From: DATKEK01 sp035512195
GTDB taxonomy: Bacteria > Pseudomonadota > Gammaproteobacteria > Burkholderiales > Eutrophovitaceae
Assembly: GCA_035512195.1 (NCBI GenBank)
Contig: DATKEK010000098.1
Location: forward strand, 1-9,403
Length of the DNA stretch: 9,403 nt
Reading direction: 5' to 3'
In this document: one piece after another, positions 1 to 6,818 of the stretch
Layout of the letters: every line of letters begins with the position of its first letter
Numbering within the stretch: the first letter of the stretch is position 1
The notes under the pieces: generated by a model
What the model was told of the DNA's origin: nothing
Databases searched by the model: none
Seen by the model: only the letters and a program-made list of their open reading frames with translations
Translations under genes and position numbers: made by a program

Positions 1-390
1 GTAGCCTTCCTTTTTCATCGCGGGGATCAAGAGCTTGCCGATGGCGACGGTGTCGGTGATCGCCGCGCCGGTGAGGCCGGCGAAGAACACGCTGGTGGTG
101 ATGTTGACGTGGCTGAGCGCGCCGCGCACGCGGCCAAGCAGTGCGTTGTTGAAATCGATCAGCCGCTGGGTGAGGCCGGCGCGGTTCATCAGCTCGGCGG
201 TGAAGATGAAATACGGGATCGCCATCAGCATGAAACCGCCGACGCCGGAGAACATGCGGTCGGCGATGATCTCGAGGAAGCCGATGCCGCCGATCGACAC
301 CGCGCCGGCAAGCCCCGAGAACACCATCACCAGCGCGATCGGCGCGCCGATCAGCAGCAGGATGAAGAAGACCAGCAGCGCCGGCGCCAT
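1..390 (-). CDS. dctM: TRAP transporter large permease subunit DctM, N-terminal part (cut by window edge)
   Basis: This is the first 130 residues of the large membrane subunit of a TRAP transporter, the component that carries out sodium-driven uptake of a substrate delivered by a periplasmic binding protein. The family is usually about 430 residues, so roughly the last 300 lie outside the window. Visible family signatures are a hydrophobic first helix with the G-x-P-I-A-L motif (residues 15-20), the IPYFIFTAELMNRAGL stretch (58-73), and the GRVRGALSHVN to AIGKLLIPAMKKEGY block (87-130). In that block the usual SGSAVAD-like loop reads TGAAITD. The ATG at 388-390 is the only ATG after an in-frame stop at 406-408, and no strong ribosome binding site precedes it. 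The gene follows dctQ on the same strand, after an unusually long gap of 274 bases. The substrate cannot be told from sequence; carboxylates and organic acids are typical of the family. Confidence 0.93.
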   Translation of the reverse strand, partial: MAPALLVFFILLLIGAPIALVMVFSGLAGAVSIGGIGFLEIIADRMFSGVGGFMLMAIPYFIFTAELMNRAGLTQRLIDFNNALLGRVRGALSHVNITTSVFFAGLTGAAITDTVAIGKLLIPAMKKEGY

Positions 391-441
391 CAGTCGCGAC
401 GGTCGTTAGAGTTGAACTTCTGCCGATGCGCGAAGGCGAAC

Positions 442-597
442 AGCGCTTCCCTCACCCTCGATCCCTCTCCCGGTGGGAGAGGGAAGGGAAGTACGCTCTC
501 CCAAGCACTCGGCTGCATCGACCCTCTACCGCCGGGACAAGGGAACACTTGGCGCGGAGCAGAGGGTGGCGCGTGCCGCCGGGTGAGGGAAAGCGCT
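442..597. repeat. Palindromic non-coding element between dctQ and dctM
   Basis: The 274-base gap between dctQ and dctM is largely filled by an element of about 156 bases bounded by inverted ends. The left end at 442-457 (AGCGCTTCCCTCACCC) is complementary to 581-597 apart from one extra base. Inside are a perfect hairpin with 9-base arms CCCTCTCCC (463-471) and GGGAGAGGG (475-483) around a GGT loop, and another inverted pair, ACCCTCT (521-527) with AGAGGGT (561-567). There is no convincing ORF in it. The layout of inverted termini with nested hairpins and no coding capacity resembles REP- or MITE-type elements that are spread by a transposase encoded elsewhere. That origin is an inference, since only one copy is in this window. 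In the dctQ-dctM transcript it would fold into a strong structure and could stabilise or terminate the mRNA. Confidence 0.6.
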
Positions 598-664
598 CGA
601 CAGCGGCCAACTGCATACGCAATCCGGGGTCGATCGCGATTCGCGACTGGCAACCTGGATTCCA

Positions 665-1192
665 TCAGTCGCTTTGACGCACGAACTGGTCGACGATCTC
701 TTCCGGCTCTACCGGTTCCAGCAGCTTCAGCCCGCTCGGCAGGTGCAACAGCAGCACCAGCCCGGTGACCGGCACGCAGGCCGCCACCCAGCGGCCGTGG
801 ATCTGGATCTGGTCGGAGACCATGTAGTACTGGGTGGAGTAGACGAAGAAGTCCCAGCCGTACCAGACCAGCAGCAGCGCGAACACCCCGATCAGCGCCA
901 CGCTCGCGTATCGCAGCGCGACCGCTACCGCCGGCGGCAGCATCCGCGGCACCAGGTTCATCGCCACGTGCTCGCCTGCCTTGAACGCCACGGTGATGCT
1001 GAGCATGCCGATCCACGGGATGAACAGCCGCGCGAGCGAGTACGTCCAGCTCAACGCCGCGCCGGTGACCGACATGTAAAGGAACCCGATGAACGAAATC
1101 GACAGCATCGCCAGGATGCAGCCGACGCAGATCGCAATCACGACCCGGTTTACGGCGTCACTCAATCTCTGAAGGTGTCTCGGTATTTGCAT
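665..1192 (-). CDS. dctQ: TRAP transporter small permease subunit DctQ
   Basis: This encodes a 175-residue inner-membrane protein with four predicted membrane segments, the size and layout of TRAP small subunits, which associate with DctM. After an N-terminal helix starting near residue 17 comes the family pattern W-T-x-S-L-A-R-L-F-I-P-W-I-G-M, then AFKAGEHVAMNLVPRMLPP, which matches the conserved GEH motif and the following leucine-proline turn. The C-terminal tail is acidic. I chose the ATG at 1190-1192 (protein MQIPRHLQRLSDAVNR). The reading frame stays open for 22 more codons, but most of that extension is encoded by the outer arm of a repeat (1221-1258) and does not look like protein. 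The ribosome binding site is weak (AGACGG directly before the ATG), and a run of seven U sits 14 bases upstream in the mRNA. It lies between dctP and dctM on the same strand. Confidence 0.9.
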   Translation of the reverse strand: MQIPRHLQRLSDAVNRVVIAICVGCILAMLSISFIGFLYMSVTGAALSWTYSLARLFIPWIGMLSITVAFKAGEHVAMNLVPRMLPPAVAVALRYASVALIGVFALLLVWYGWDFFVYSTQYYMVSDQIQIHGRWVAACVPVTGLVLLLHLPSGLKLLEPVEPEEIVDQFVRQSD

Positions 1193-1220
1193 CCGTCTAA
1201 GTTCTAAAAAAACCGAACCT

Positions 1221-1411
1221 CTCAACGTGGAGGCCGCAGAGGACGCAGAGTAAGGCAAGAAAGAATGTACTCACCACCAAGACACCAAGGCACCAAGAAC
1301 TGCAGAACACTTCTCTTCGATTTTCTTGGTGTCTTGGTGTCTTGGTGCCTTGGTGGTTCAGTCTGGTTTAGCTGTGCTCCCCTCCGTGCCCTTTGCATTC
1401 TCCGCGTCGAG
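1221..1411. repeat. Nested inverted repeat with tandem octamers, copy 1 (dctP-dctQ gap)
   Basis: This 191-base non-coding element has two layers of inverted repeat. The outer arms, 1221-1250 and 1382-1411, are 30 bases each and match in about 21 of 30 positions when one is reversed and complemented. The inner arms are built of tandem octamers. The left arm (1271-1299) holds three units of the form NCACCAAG, and the right arm (about 1325-1356) holds four units CTTGGTGT, CTTGGTGT, CTTGGTGC and CTTGGTGG. Between them is a loop of about 25 bases. The same architecture with different unit numbers recurs at 2588-2745, which shows it is a family and not chance. It lies between the dctP stop and dctQ start and fills most of that gap. 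No ORF in it looks like a protein. Confidence 0.8.
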
Positions 1412-1427
1412 TGCCTTCGTGTGTCTC

Positions 1428-2504
1428 TTAGCGGCCGTAGCGCTGGGCGTCGCGCGCGTTGATTTCCTTTTCAATGCGCGCGACTTCGGCCCACAGACCG
1501 TCGACGAGTTTCGCGTCGACGCCAAAGTCTTCGGTGATCCACTTCTTCCAGGCGGGCCGCGCGAGCGCGGCCATCTTGTCGCGCTCGGCCTGCGGGAGGA
1601 TGTGGCACTGCTTGAAGTTCTTGCAGGATTCGTCCCAGCCCCTGATCGCGGCGAGCACGGCGATGCCGTGGGCGACCTGAACGGCTTCGCGCGCGGCTTC
1701 GAGAATCACCTGCTGGTGCTGCTTTGGCAGACGCTGGAACCAGCGCTCGCTCACCAGCCAGGAGATCGAGTTGTAGACATGGCCGCTGAGCGTGGTGAAG
1801 TCGTTCACTTCCCACAGTTTGAACGCGAGGCTGATGCCGGGCGCGTTGAACTGGCCGTCGGCGAGCCCGGTGCCGAGCGCGGTCAGCACCTCGCCCCAGG
1901 GCAGAGGTGTGGCGGAGGCGCCGAGCGCGCGCATGGTGGCGACGTGCGCCGGGTTTTCCTCGACGCGGATGCGCAGGCCCTTGATATCGTCCGCGGAGCG
2001 GATCAAGCGTTTGTTGTTGGTAAAGGCGACGAAGCCGCCGCCGTCGTCCAGCGTGCCGAGGTAACGCAGCCCGGACTTGAGCGTGCCGCGCATGAAATTG
2101 GCGTGCCATTCGCCGTCGAAGTAGGCGCGCGCTACGCGGTAGTTCGGAAACAGGAAAGGCGTGGTGGCGATCTGGTATTCGCGGAAGAACGAAGACATCG
2201 CTCCGGAAGAGATCAGCGTCGACTGCACCGTGCGGCCGGCCTGCGCCTGGCGCGTGGTCTCGACCTCGGAGCCGAGCTGCCCGTTACCGAAGATCTTGAC
2301 GTCGATCTCGCCGTTGGTGCGCGCCTCGACCAGCGATTCGAAGTGCTTCATCGCCGGGTGCATTTCGTTGTTGGTGAGATCCTCCGGCGCGAGATGGCTG
2401 ATCACCATCGTGTACTTGGCCCGCTGCGCCTCCGCCGGCGCCATGCCGAGCGCAGCGACCATGCCGAGAACCAGCGCGCAGAACCCCGTGCGATGCAGCT
2501 TCAT
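1428..2504 (-). CDS. dctP: TRAP transporter substrate-binding protein DctP
   Basis: This encodes a 358-residue periplasmic binding protein of the DctP family that captures the substrate and hands it to DctQM. Residues 1-27 form a signal peptide (basic MKLHR, a hydrophobic core, cleavage probably after the APAEAQ stretch). Family landmarks are SHLAPEDLTNNEMHPAM near the N-terminus, GNGQLGSEVE (73-81), GLRIRV (176-181), whose second arginine R180 corresponds to the residue that usually binds the substrate carboxylate, and PLPWGEVLTALGTGLADGQFNAP (200-222). Length is normal for the family. Two cysteines, C294 and C300, lie close enough to form a periplasmic disulfide, but this is not a known family feature. 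The start is supported by a strong ribosome binding site, GGGAGGGG, five bases before the ATG. It is the first gene of the dctPQM order. I cannot infer the substrate. Confidence 0.95.
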   Translation of the reverse strand: MKLHRTGFCALVLGMVAALGMAPAEAQRAKYTMVISHLAPEDLTNNEMHPAMKHFESLVEARTNGEIDVKIFGNGQLGSEVETTRQAQAGRTVQSTLISSGAMSSFFREYQIATTPFLFPNYRVARAYFDGEWHANFMRGTLKSGLRYLGTLDDGGGFVAFTNNKRLIRSADDIKGLRIRVEENPAHVATMRALGASATPLPWGEVLTALGTGLADGQFNAPGISLAFKLWEVNDFTTLSGHVYNSISWLVSERWFQRLPKQHQQVILEAAREAVQVAHGIAVLAAIRGWDESCKNFKQCHILPQAERDKMAALARPAWKKWITEDFGVDAKLVDGLWAEVARIEKEINARDAQRYGR

Positions 2505-2587
2505 GTTTCCCCTCCCGAAACTTGTTGTCTGCCGACCGGGGTCAATTTAACGCCGCTTTCCCGCGCTGTCACCCTCAAAACAAAGCA

Positions 2588-2745
2588 CTTAACGCGGAGG
2601 TAACCCAAGGGCACTACATTTCACCACCAAGGCACCAAGACACCAAGAACTTCAAGAGCACTTAGTCGAGGTTTTCTTGGTGCCTTGGTGGTTCAATCGG
2701 GTCTGCTTGATTTCCCTCCGCGCCCTCTGTGTACTTTGCGTTGAG
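2588..2745. repeat. Nested inverted repeat with tandem octamers, copy 2 (msbA-dctP gap)
   Basis: This is a 158-base relative of the element at 1221-1411. The outer arms are 2588-2617 and 2716-2745. The right arm aligns with the corresponding right arm of copy 1 in about 23 of 31 positions, and seven of the eight differences are transitions. The inner left arm (2622-2649) has three octamer units (ACCACCAAG, GCACCAAG, ACACCAAG) and the inner right arm (2672-2695) has only two (CTTGGTGC, CTTGGTGG), against three and four in copy 1. The loop sequence is also recognisably related, both copies ending in GATTTTC or GGTTTTC. It occupies most of the 255 bases between the end of msbA and the start of dctP, 14 bases past the msbA stop, so it may also act as a 3' structure for the msbA transcript. 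Confidence 0.8.
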
Positions 2746-2759
2746 CGATCGAGTCTTCC

Positions 2760-4544
2760 TCAGTGGGCGGCGAGCGCGGTGCTGGGAGCGGGGGCGCTCA
2801 AGGCGAACTGGATGCTGTGCAGCCGTGCGTAGATACCGTTCTTCGCCAGCAGTTCGGGGTGGCTACCGAGCTCGGCGATGCGGCCTTCTTCCAGTACGGC
2901 GATGCGATTGGCCTTCTCGATGGTGGAAAGGCGGTGAGCGATGACGATGGTAGTGCGCTCGCGCATCAGGTCCTCCAGCGCGGCCTGCACGTGCTTCTCG
3001 GATTCGGAATCGAGCGCCGAGGTGGCCTCGTCGAGGATCAGCACCGGCGCGTTCTTCAGCACGGTGCGCGCGATCGCGATGCGCTGGCGCTGGCCGCCGG
3101 ACAGGCGTACGCCGCGCTCGCCGATCAACGTGTCGAAACCCTGCGGCATCGCATGGATGAACTCCAGCGCGTGCGCCGCCTTTGCCGCACGCTCGACTTC
3201 CTCACGGTTCGCGCCCGCCGTGGAACCGTAGGCGATGTTCGCCGCCACGGTATCGTTGAACAGCGCGACCTCCTGGCTCACCAGCGCGATATTGGCGCGC
3301 AGGCTCTCCAGGGTGAGCGAGTCCAGGTCATGGCCGTCGAGCAGGATGCGGCCAGAATCCGGCCGGTAGAAGCGCGGCAGCAGGTTGGCGAAAGTGGTCT
3401 TGCCGCTGCCGGACGCACCGACCAGCGCGATCGTTTCGCCTGCGCGGATGTCGAGATCGATATCGATGAGCGCAGGCCGGTCGGTGCGCGGGTACTGGAA
3501 AACGACGTTCTCGAAACGGATCGCACCGTTTGCGCGCGGCAGGTTGACGGTGCCGACATCGCGCTCGGGCATTTCGTCAATCAAGGCGAACACGCTCTCG
3601 GCGGCGGCCAGGCCGCGCTGCAGGTGCTCGGTCACGCTGGTCAGGCGTTTCAACGGCGCGGTGAGCATCAGCGTCGCCGCCAGGAACGACACGAAAGTAC
3701 CGACCGTGGTGGTGCCTCCCTGCGCCTGCACAGTCACGTAATACATCACCACCGCCGTCGCGAGCGCGGCCAGCATCTGCACGATCGGCACGTTGGCGGA
3801 CGCGGCGACGGTCTGCTTCATCAGCACGCCGCGCAGCCGGTTGCTGGTGTCGAAGAAGCGGCGCGCCTCGTATTCGAAGCCGCCGAAGATCTTCACCACC
3901 TTGTTGCACTCGACGGTTTCCTGCACCACCTGGGTGAGATCGCCCATCGCCGTCTGTGTCATGCGGCTGGTCTTGCGCAGGCGGATGTTGAAAAAGTGCA
4001 CCACGGCGGCGATCGGCGGAATCAGCACCAGGATCATCAGGGTGAGCTTCCAGTCCAGATAGAGCAGATAGGCGATCAGGCCGAAGATGGTGAGCGAATC
4101 CTTCACCAGCACGGTAATCGACTGGGTCGCGGCCTGGGTCACCTGGGTGACGTCGTAGGTGAAGCGCGACACCAGCTTGCCGGTGGTGTTGTCGTGAAAG
4201 TAGCCGAGCGGCAGCGACAGCATGCGGCGGAACATCTGGTCGCGCAGATCCATCACCACCTTGTTGCCGACATAGCTGCTGCAATAGGTCGCGAGGAAAC
4301 CGCCCATGCCGCGCAGCGCGAACAGCGCCACCAGAAATAACGGCACCCATTTGATGAAGTAGGTGTCCCGGTCGACGAAGGTGCCATCGAGGAACGGTTT
4401 GATCGATACCGGCAGCGCGACTTCGGTCGCCGCGCCGATCAGCATGCCGATCAGGGAAAGCGCGAAGATGGCCCAGTAAGGGCGGACATGCCGCAGCAGC
4501 CTGAAATAGAGCTGCGCGCCGGTGGCCTGTTGCATGGCGCGCAA
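2760..4544 (-). CDS. msbA: Lipid A export ABC transporter, ATP-binding/permease protein MsbA
   Basis: This is a complete ABC exporter half-transporter of 594 residues. As a homodimer it flips lipid A-core from the inner to the outer leaflet of the inner membrane. The N-terminal half has six membrane helices, including the family stretch RDQMFRRMLSLPLGYF (101-116). The ATPase half has Walker A GASGSGKTT (376-384), the Q-loop Q424 in LVSQEVALF, signature LSGGQRQR (481-488), Walker B VLILDE (501-506, catalytic E506) and the switch histidine H537 in IAHRLST. All catalytic residues are present. The start is ambiguous. The TTG at 4542-4544 has GGGGAG ten bases upstream, while the ATG three codons later (4533-4535) is 19 bases from it, so I took the TTG. 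A 153-base gap separates it from the upstream receptor gene. MsbA is favoured over other exporters of this type by length and overall likeness. Confidence 0.92.
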   Translation of the reverse strand: MRAMQQATGAQLYFRLLRHVRPYWAIFALSLIGMLIGAATEVALPVSIKPFLDGTFVDRDTYFIKWVPLFLVALFALRGMGGFLATYCSSYVGNKVVMDLRDQMFRRMLSLPLGYFHDNTTGKLVSRFTYDVTQVTQAATQSITVLVKDSLTIFGLIAYLLYLDWKLTLMILVLIPPIAAVVHFFNIRLRKTSRMTQTAMGDLTQVVQETVECNKVVKIFGGFEYEARRFFDTSNRLRGVLMKQTVAASANVPIVQMLAALATAVVMYYVTVQAQGGTTTVGTFVSFLAATLMLTAPLKRLTSVTEHLQRGLAAAESVFALIDEMPERDVGTVNLPRANGAIRFENVVFQYPRTDRPALIDIDLDIRAGETIALVGASGSGKTTFANLLPRFYRPDSGRILLDGHDLDSLTLESLRANIALVSQEVALFNDTVAANIAYGSTAGANREEVERAAKAAHALEFIHAMPQGFDTLIGERGVRLSGGQRQRIAIARTVLKNAPVLILDEATSALDSESEKHVQAALEDLMRERTTIVIAHRLSTIEKANRIAVLEEGRIAELGSHPELLAKNGIYARLHSIQFALSAPAPSTALAAH

Positions 4545-4697
4545 GATAGCACAGCTCCCCCAGCACGGGCCGCTCGAGAAGCAAACCTAGGACACCATAG
4601 AGAATCAAAAGATGAAACTCGATGGGTAGAAGGACATATGACGGCTGCAACCCCGGGGGATCGTAGCCATCCGGTTGAAGGTCCGGAAGTGGAGAAT

Positions 4698-6689
4698 TCA
4701 ATCGCCGAATCGATATTCCGCCGACACAAAATAGCTGCGCTCGGGTACCGGGTAGGCGTTGTACACGCCCGGGCTGAACACGCTGCGCACGCCGTAAGTG
4801 AAATACTTCTCGTTGGTCGCGTTCAGGACCGAGGCGGCAAGCCGCAGCCTGCCGATTTCGCGGGCCAGCCGCAGGTCGGTGACGGTGTAGGCGGGGATCA
4901 TCTGCCCGAAGGAATTGGTCTCGTCATTGTCGAAGAACTGGCGCCCGACATAGCGCGTTTCGACGGTGAACCGCGTGTCACCGCTGAACCGGTACGCCGC
5001 GGACACCGCGGTCCGGTGCCGCGGCACCAGCGGAACCGTTCTGCCTTCGACGCTGTTGCCGGCCAGCGCACCCTCGGTGAACTTCGCCACCGCCCAGGTG
5101 TAGCTGCCAGCCAGTTCGAGCGCGGTCCACGGACTCCAGGCCGCTTCCAGTTCGAGCCCGTAGCGCCGCGTGGGCGGAAGGTTCTCGTTGGCGAAGGTGA
5201 ATGGATTCAGGCGGATCTCGTTGCGCAGGTCCATGTGGTAGGCGGACACGCGCAGGCGGGAGCCAGAACCATTGCGCTCGACGCCCACTTCGCGATCGTG
5301 GGAAGTCTGCGGTTCGAGAAAGGCGACCAGCGGATCGAACAACGGGCCGCCGAACTGGCTGTAGATTTCGTCCACGGCGGCGATGCGAAAGCTGCGGCCG
5401 ACCTTGCCGTAGACATGCCAGGCGTCGGCGAACGGCTGGCGCACCGCCAGCTCATGGGCGCGCACCGTGCGCGACTGCGCGCCAGAGGCGTAGGCGGTCG
5501 CGCTGTCTGCATCCCTGGCGTCGTACTCCGCCGCTTGCACGCGCCCGCCGATGGTGACCCGGGTGGCCGTCGGCAGGTCGGTGGAATGCTGCGCGTACAG
5601 CGCCCGGTTGCGCTGCTGCGCCAGCACGGTCGCCGGACCGGTGCGAATGGACACGTAGTCCCAGTGTTCCACATCGACACCGGCAACCAGCTGGTGCGCC
5701 CAGCCGAAGCTTTCGTGCTGCAACTTCATGCGTGGCGTGAACGCCCACACTTCGACGTCGGCATCGACACGGGTAAAGCCGAAGAACAGGCTTTCAGATC
5801 GCTTCTTGCGGTAGGCGAGGTCCGCCGCCAGCTCGAGCCGGTCGAGTTCGATCGATGCGAACCCGCGCACGAATGCGCTCTCCCGGTCGGCGTAGTCGTC
5901 AGGCGTGGTGGCGCCGCGGCGGTCGGTCGCGAGCTGGGTGTTGTTGCGCGCACCCGGTAACTGCAGATCCTGTTTCTCGGCGCCGACCGTCAGGCGCAAC
6001 TGCGATCCCGGCGCGAGCGATCCGACCGAGACTTCGGCATTGCGCTGTCTGAGTGCGTTGTGGTCGCGGTAGTTGTCCGACTCGAGGTACTCGGCGTTCG
6101 CCGTCAGGCCGATCGACTCGCCCGCCACCCGTCCGGAGGCACGCGTGCCAAAGGTGTTGTAACTGCCGCCGGCGGTCTGCACGCGCAGCTCGCGCGCGCC
6201 GGCCGCAGGCTTGCGCGTGACGATGTTGATAACCCCGCCGGTGGCGCCGCCGCCGTACAGCACCGCGCCGCTGCCGCGCAGGATCTCGACGCGTTCCACC
6301 GCCGAGAGGGGAATGGTGGACCAGCGTACCGCGGTGATTTCGTTATCGTTGAGCTTCAGGCCGTCCACCAGCACCAGCGTGTTCTGGTCGCCGGTGACGC
6401 CGAAGCCGCGCAGATCGACCTGCTGGTCCGGGCTGCCGGTGCTGTCGCGGAACATCAACCCCGGTTCGCGCGCCAGCAGTTCCGGCAGCGTCCTGGCGTT
6501 GCTCTGTTCGATGCGTTCGCGAGAGACGATGCTGACGCCGATCGGTGCGTCGGCGGCAAGTTGCTCGAAGCGGGTCGCGGTGACCGCGACCTCGGGTGCA
6601 ATCAGGTCAGATTGGGCCTGAAGATGAAAAGGTAATAAAGGTAATAACAGTGCTGCGCCGGCCGCGAGTGCCGGAAAAAGGCGTTTCAT
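4698..6689 (-). CDS. btuB: TonB-dependent outer-membrane receptor for vitamin B12 (BtuB-like)
   Basis: This encodes a 663-residue outer-membrane receptor that takes up cobalamin using energy from TonB. Residues 1-26 are a signal peptide (MKRLF, hydrophobic core, HLQAQ). The mature N-terminus carries a TonB-box-like EVAVTATRFEQ (33-43), as in BtuB, followed by the plug domain with LVLVDGLKLND and VERVEILRG, then SGAVLYGGGATGGVINIVTRK. The rest is alternating beta-strand barrel with late motifs ATNEKYFTYG and PERSYFVSAEYRFGD. The vitamin B12 assignment rests mainly on the cobalamin riboswitch in its leader. The ATG at 6687-6689 was chosen over much earlier in-frame starts because a signal peptide follows it and GGGGAG lies ten bases upstream. 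The open frame further upstream runs through the riboswitch and is not protein. The last residue is not aromatic, as the phenylalanine is third from the end. It is slightly longer than E. coli BtuB. Confidence 0.88.
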   Translation of the reverse strand: MKRLFPALAAGAALLLPLLPFHLQAQSDLIAPEVAVTATRFEQLAADAPIGVSIVSRERIEQSNARTLPELLAREPGLMFRDSTGSPDQQVDLRGFGVTGDQNTLVLVDGLKLNDNEITAVRWSTIPLSAVERVEILRGSGAVLYGGGATGGVINIVTRKPAAGARELRVQTAGGSYNTFGTRASGRVAGESIGLTANAEYLESDNYRDHNALRQRNAEVSVGSLAPGSQLRLTVGAEKQDLQLPGARNNTQLATDRRGATTPDDYADRESAFVRGFASIELDRLELAADLAYRKKRSESLFFGFTRVDADVEVWAFTPRMKLQHESFGWAHQLVAGVDVEHWDYVSIRTGPATVLAQQRNRALYAQHSTDLPTATRVTIGGRVQAAEYDARDADSATAYASGAQSRTVRAHELAVRQPFADAWHVYGKVGRSFRIAAVDEIYSQFGGPLFDPLVAFLEPQTSHDREVGVERNGSGSRLRVSAYHMDLRNEIRLNPFTFANENLPPTRRYGLELEAAWSPWTALELAGSYTWAVAKFTEGALAGNSVEGRTVPLVPRHRTAVSAAYRFSGDTRFTVETRYVGRQFFDNDETNSFGQMIPAYTVTDLRLAREIGRLRLAASVLNATNEKYFTYGVRSVFSPGVYNAYPVPERSYFVSAEYRFGD

Positions 6690-6699
6690 GAGATGTGAT

Positions 6700-6757
6700 C
6701 TCCCCATGGTGCGCACCCGCCGTGCGCACGGATTGCGACAAGGCGCTTTCGAGGAGG
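6700..6757 (-). promoter_or_regulatory. Candidate expression platform of the btuB riboswitch (hairpin and anti-ribosome-binding site)
   Basis: Between the cobalamin aptamer and the btuB ATG the mRNA contains a perfect hairpin. Two copies of the self-complementary octamer GTGCGCAC (6722-6729 and 6709-6716) flank a five-base GGCGG loop, ending four bases before the ribosome binding site GGGGAG (6705-6700). Upstream of the hairpin the mRNA reads CCACCTCCTC (6760-6751). Its CUCCUCG part can pair with UGGGGAG over the ribosome binding site, giving seven pairs including two wobbles, with the hairpin enclosed. No U-tract follows, so translational control is more likely than termination. The elements are seen directly; the switching role is inferred. 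Confidence 0.45.
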
Positions 6758-6818
6758 TGGAATCGAGGCGAACCGCGGGCCCCGGATTCCGCCCCGCGCG
6801 GAAGCTCCGTTCCCGCTC

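Noticed and set aside
1193..1258. N-terminal extension of dctQ by 22 codons
   Set aside because: More than half of it is encoded by the outer arm of the repeat at 1221-1411, and DctQ proteins normally begin shortly before the first helix.
1271..1356. A CRISPR array suggested by repeated CACCAAG/CTTGGTG units
   Set aside because: The units are eight bases, directly abutting, without spacers, and inverted between arms.
1326..2603. A 425-codon open frame on the plus strand opposite dctP
   Set aside because: It runs antisense to a clear DctP gene with signal peptide and ribosome binding site, and its translation has the biased, low-complexity look of a GC-rich shadow frame.
2763..4340. A 525-codon plus-strand open frame opposite msbA
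   Set aside because: It is rich in H, Q, R and G with no recognisable domain, and the opposite strand carries an intact ABC transporter.
4545..4697. Promoter or terminator between btuB and msbA
   Set aside because: Only short four-base stems and no T-run were found, and no -35/-10 pair with acceptable spacing stood out, so none is claimed.
4488..5960. A 490-codon plus-strand open frame opposite btuB and the end of msbA
   Set aside because: It spans an intergenic region and two real minus-strand genes; a typical shadow of GC-rich codons.
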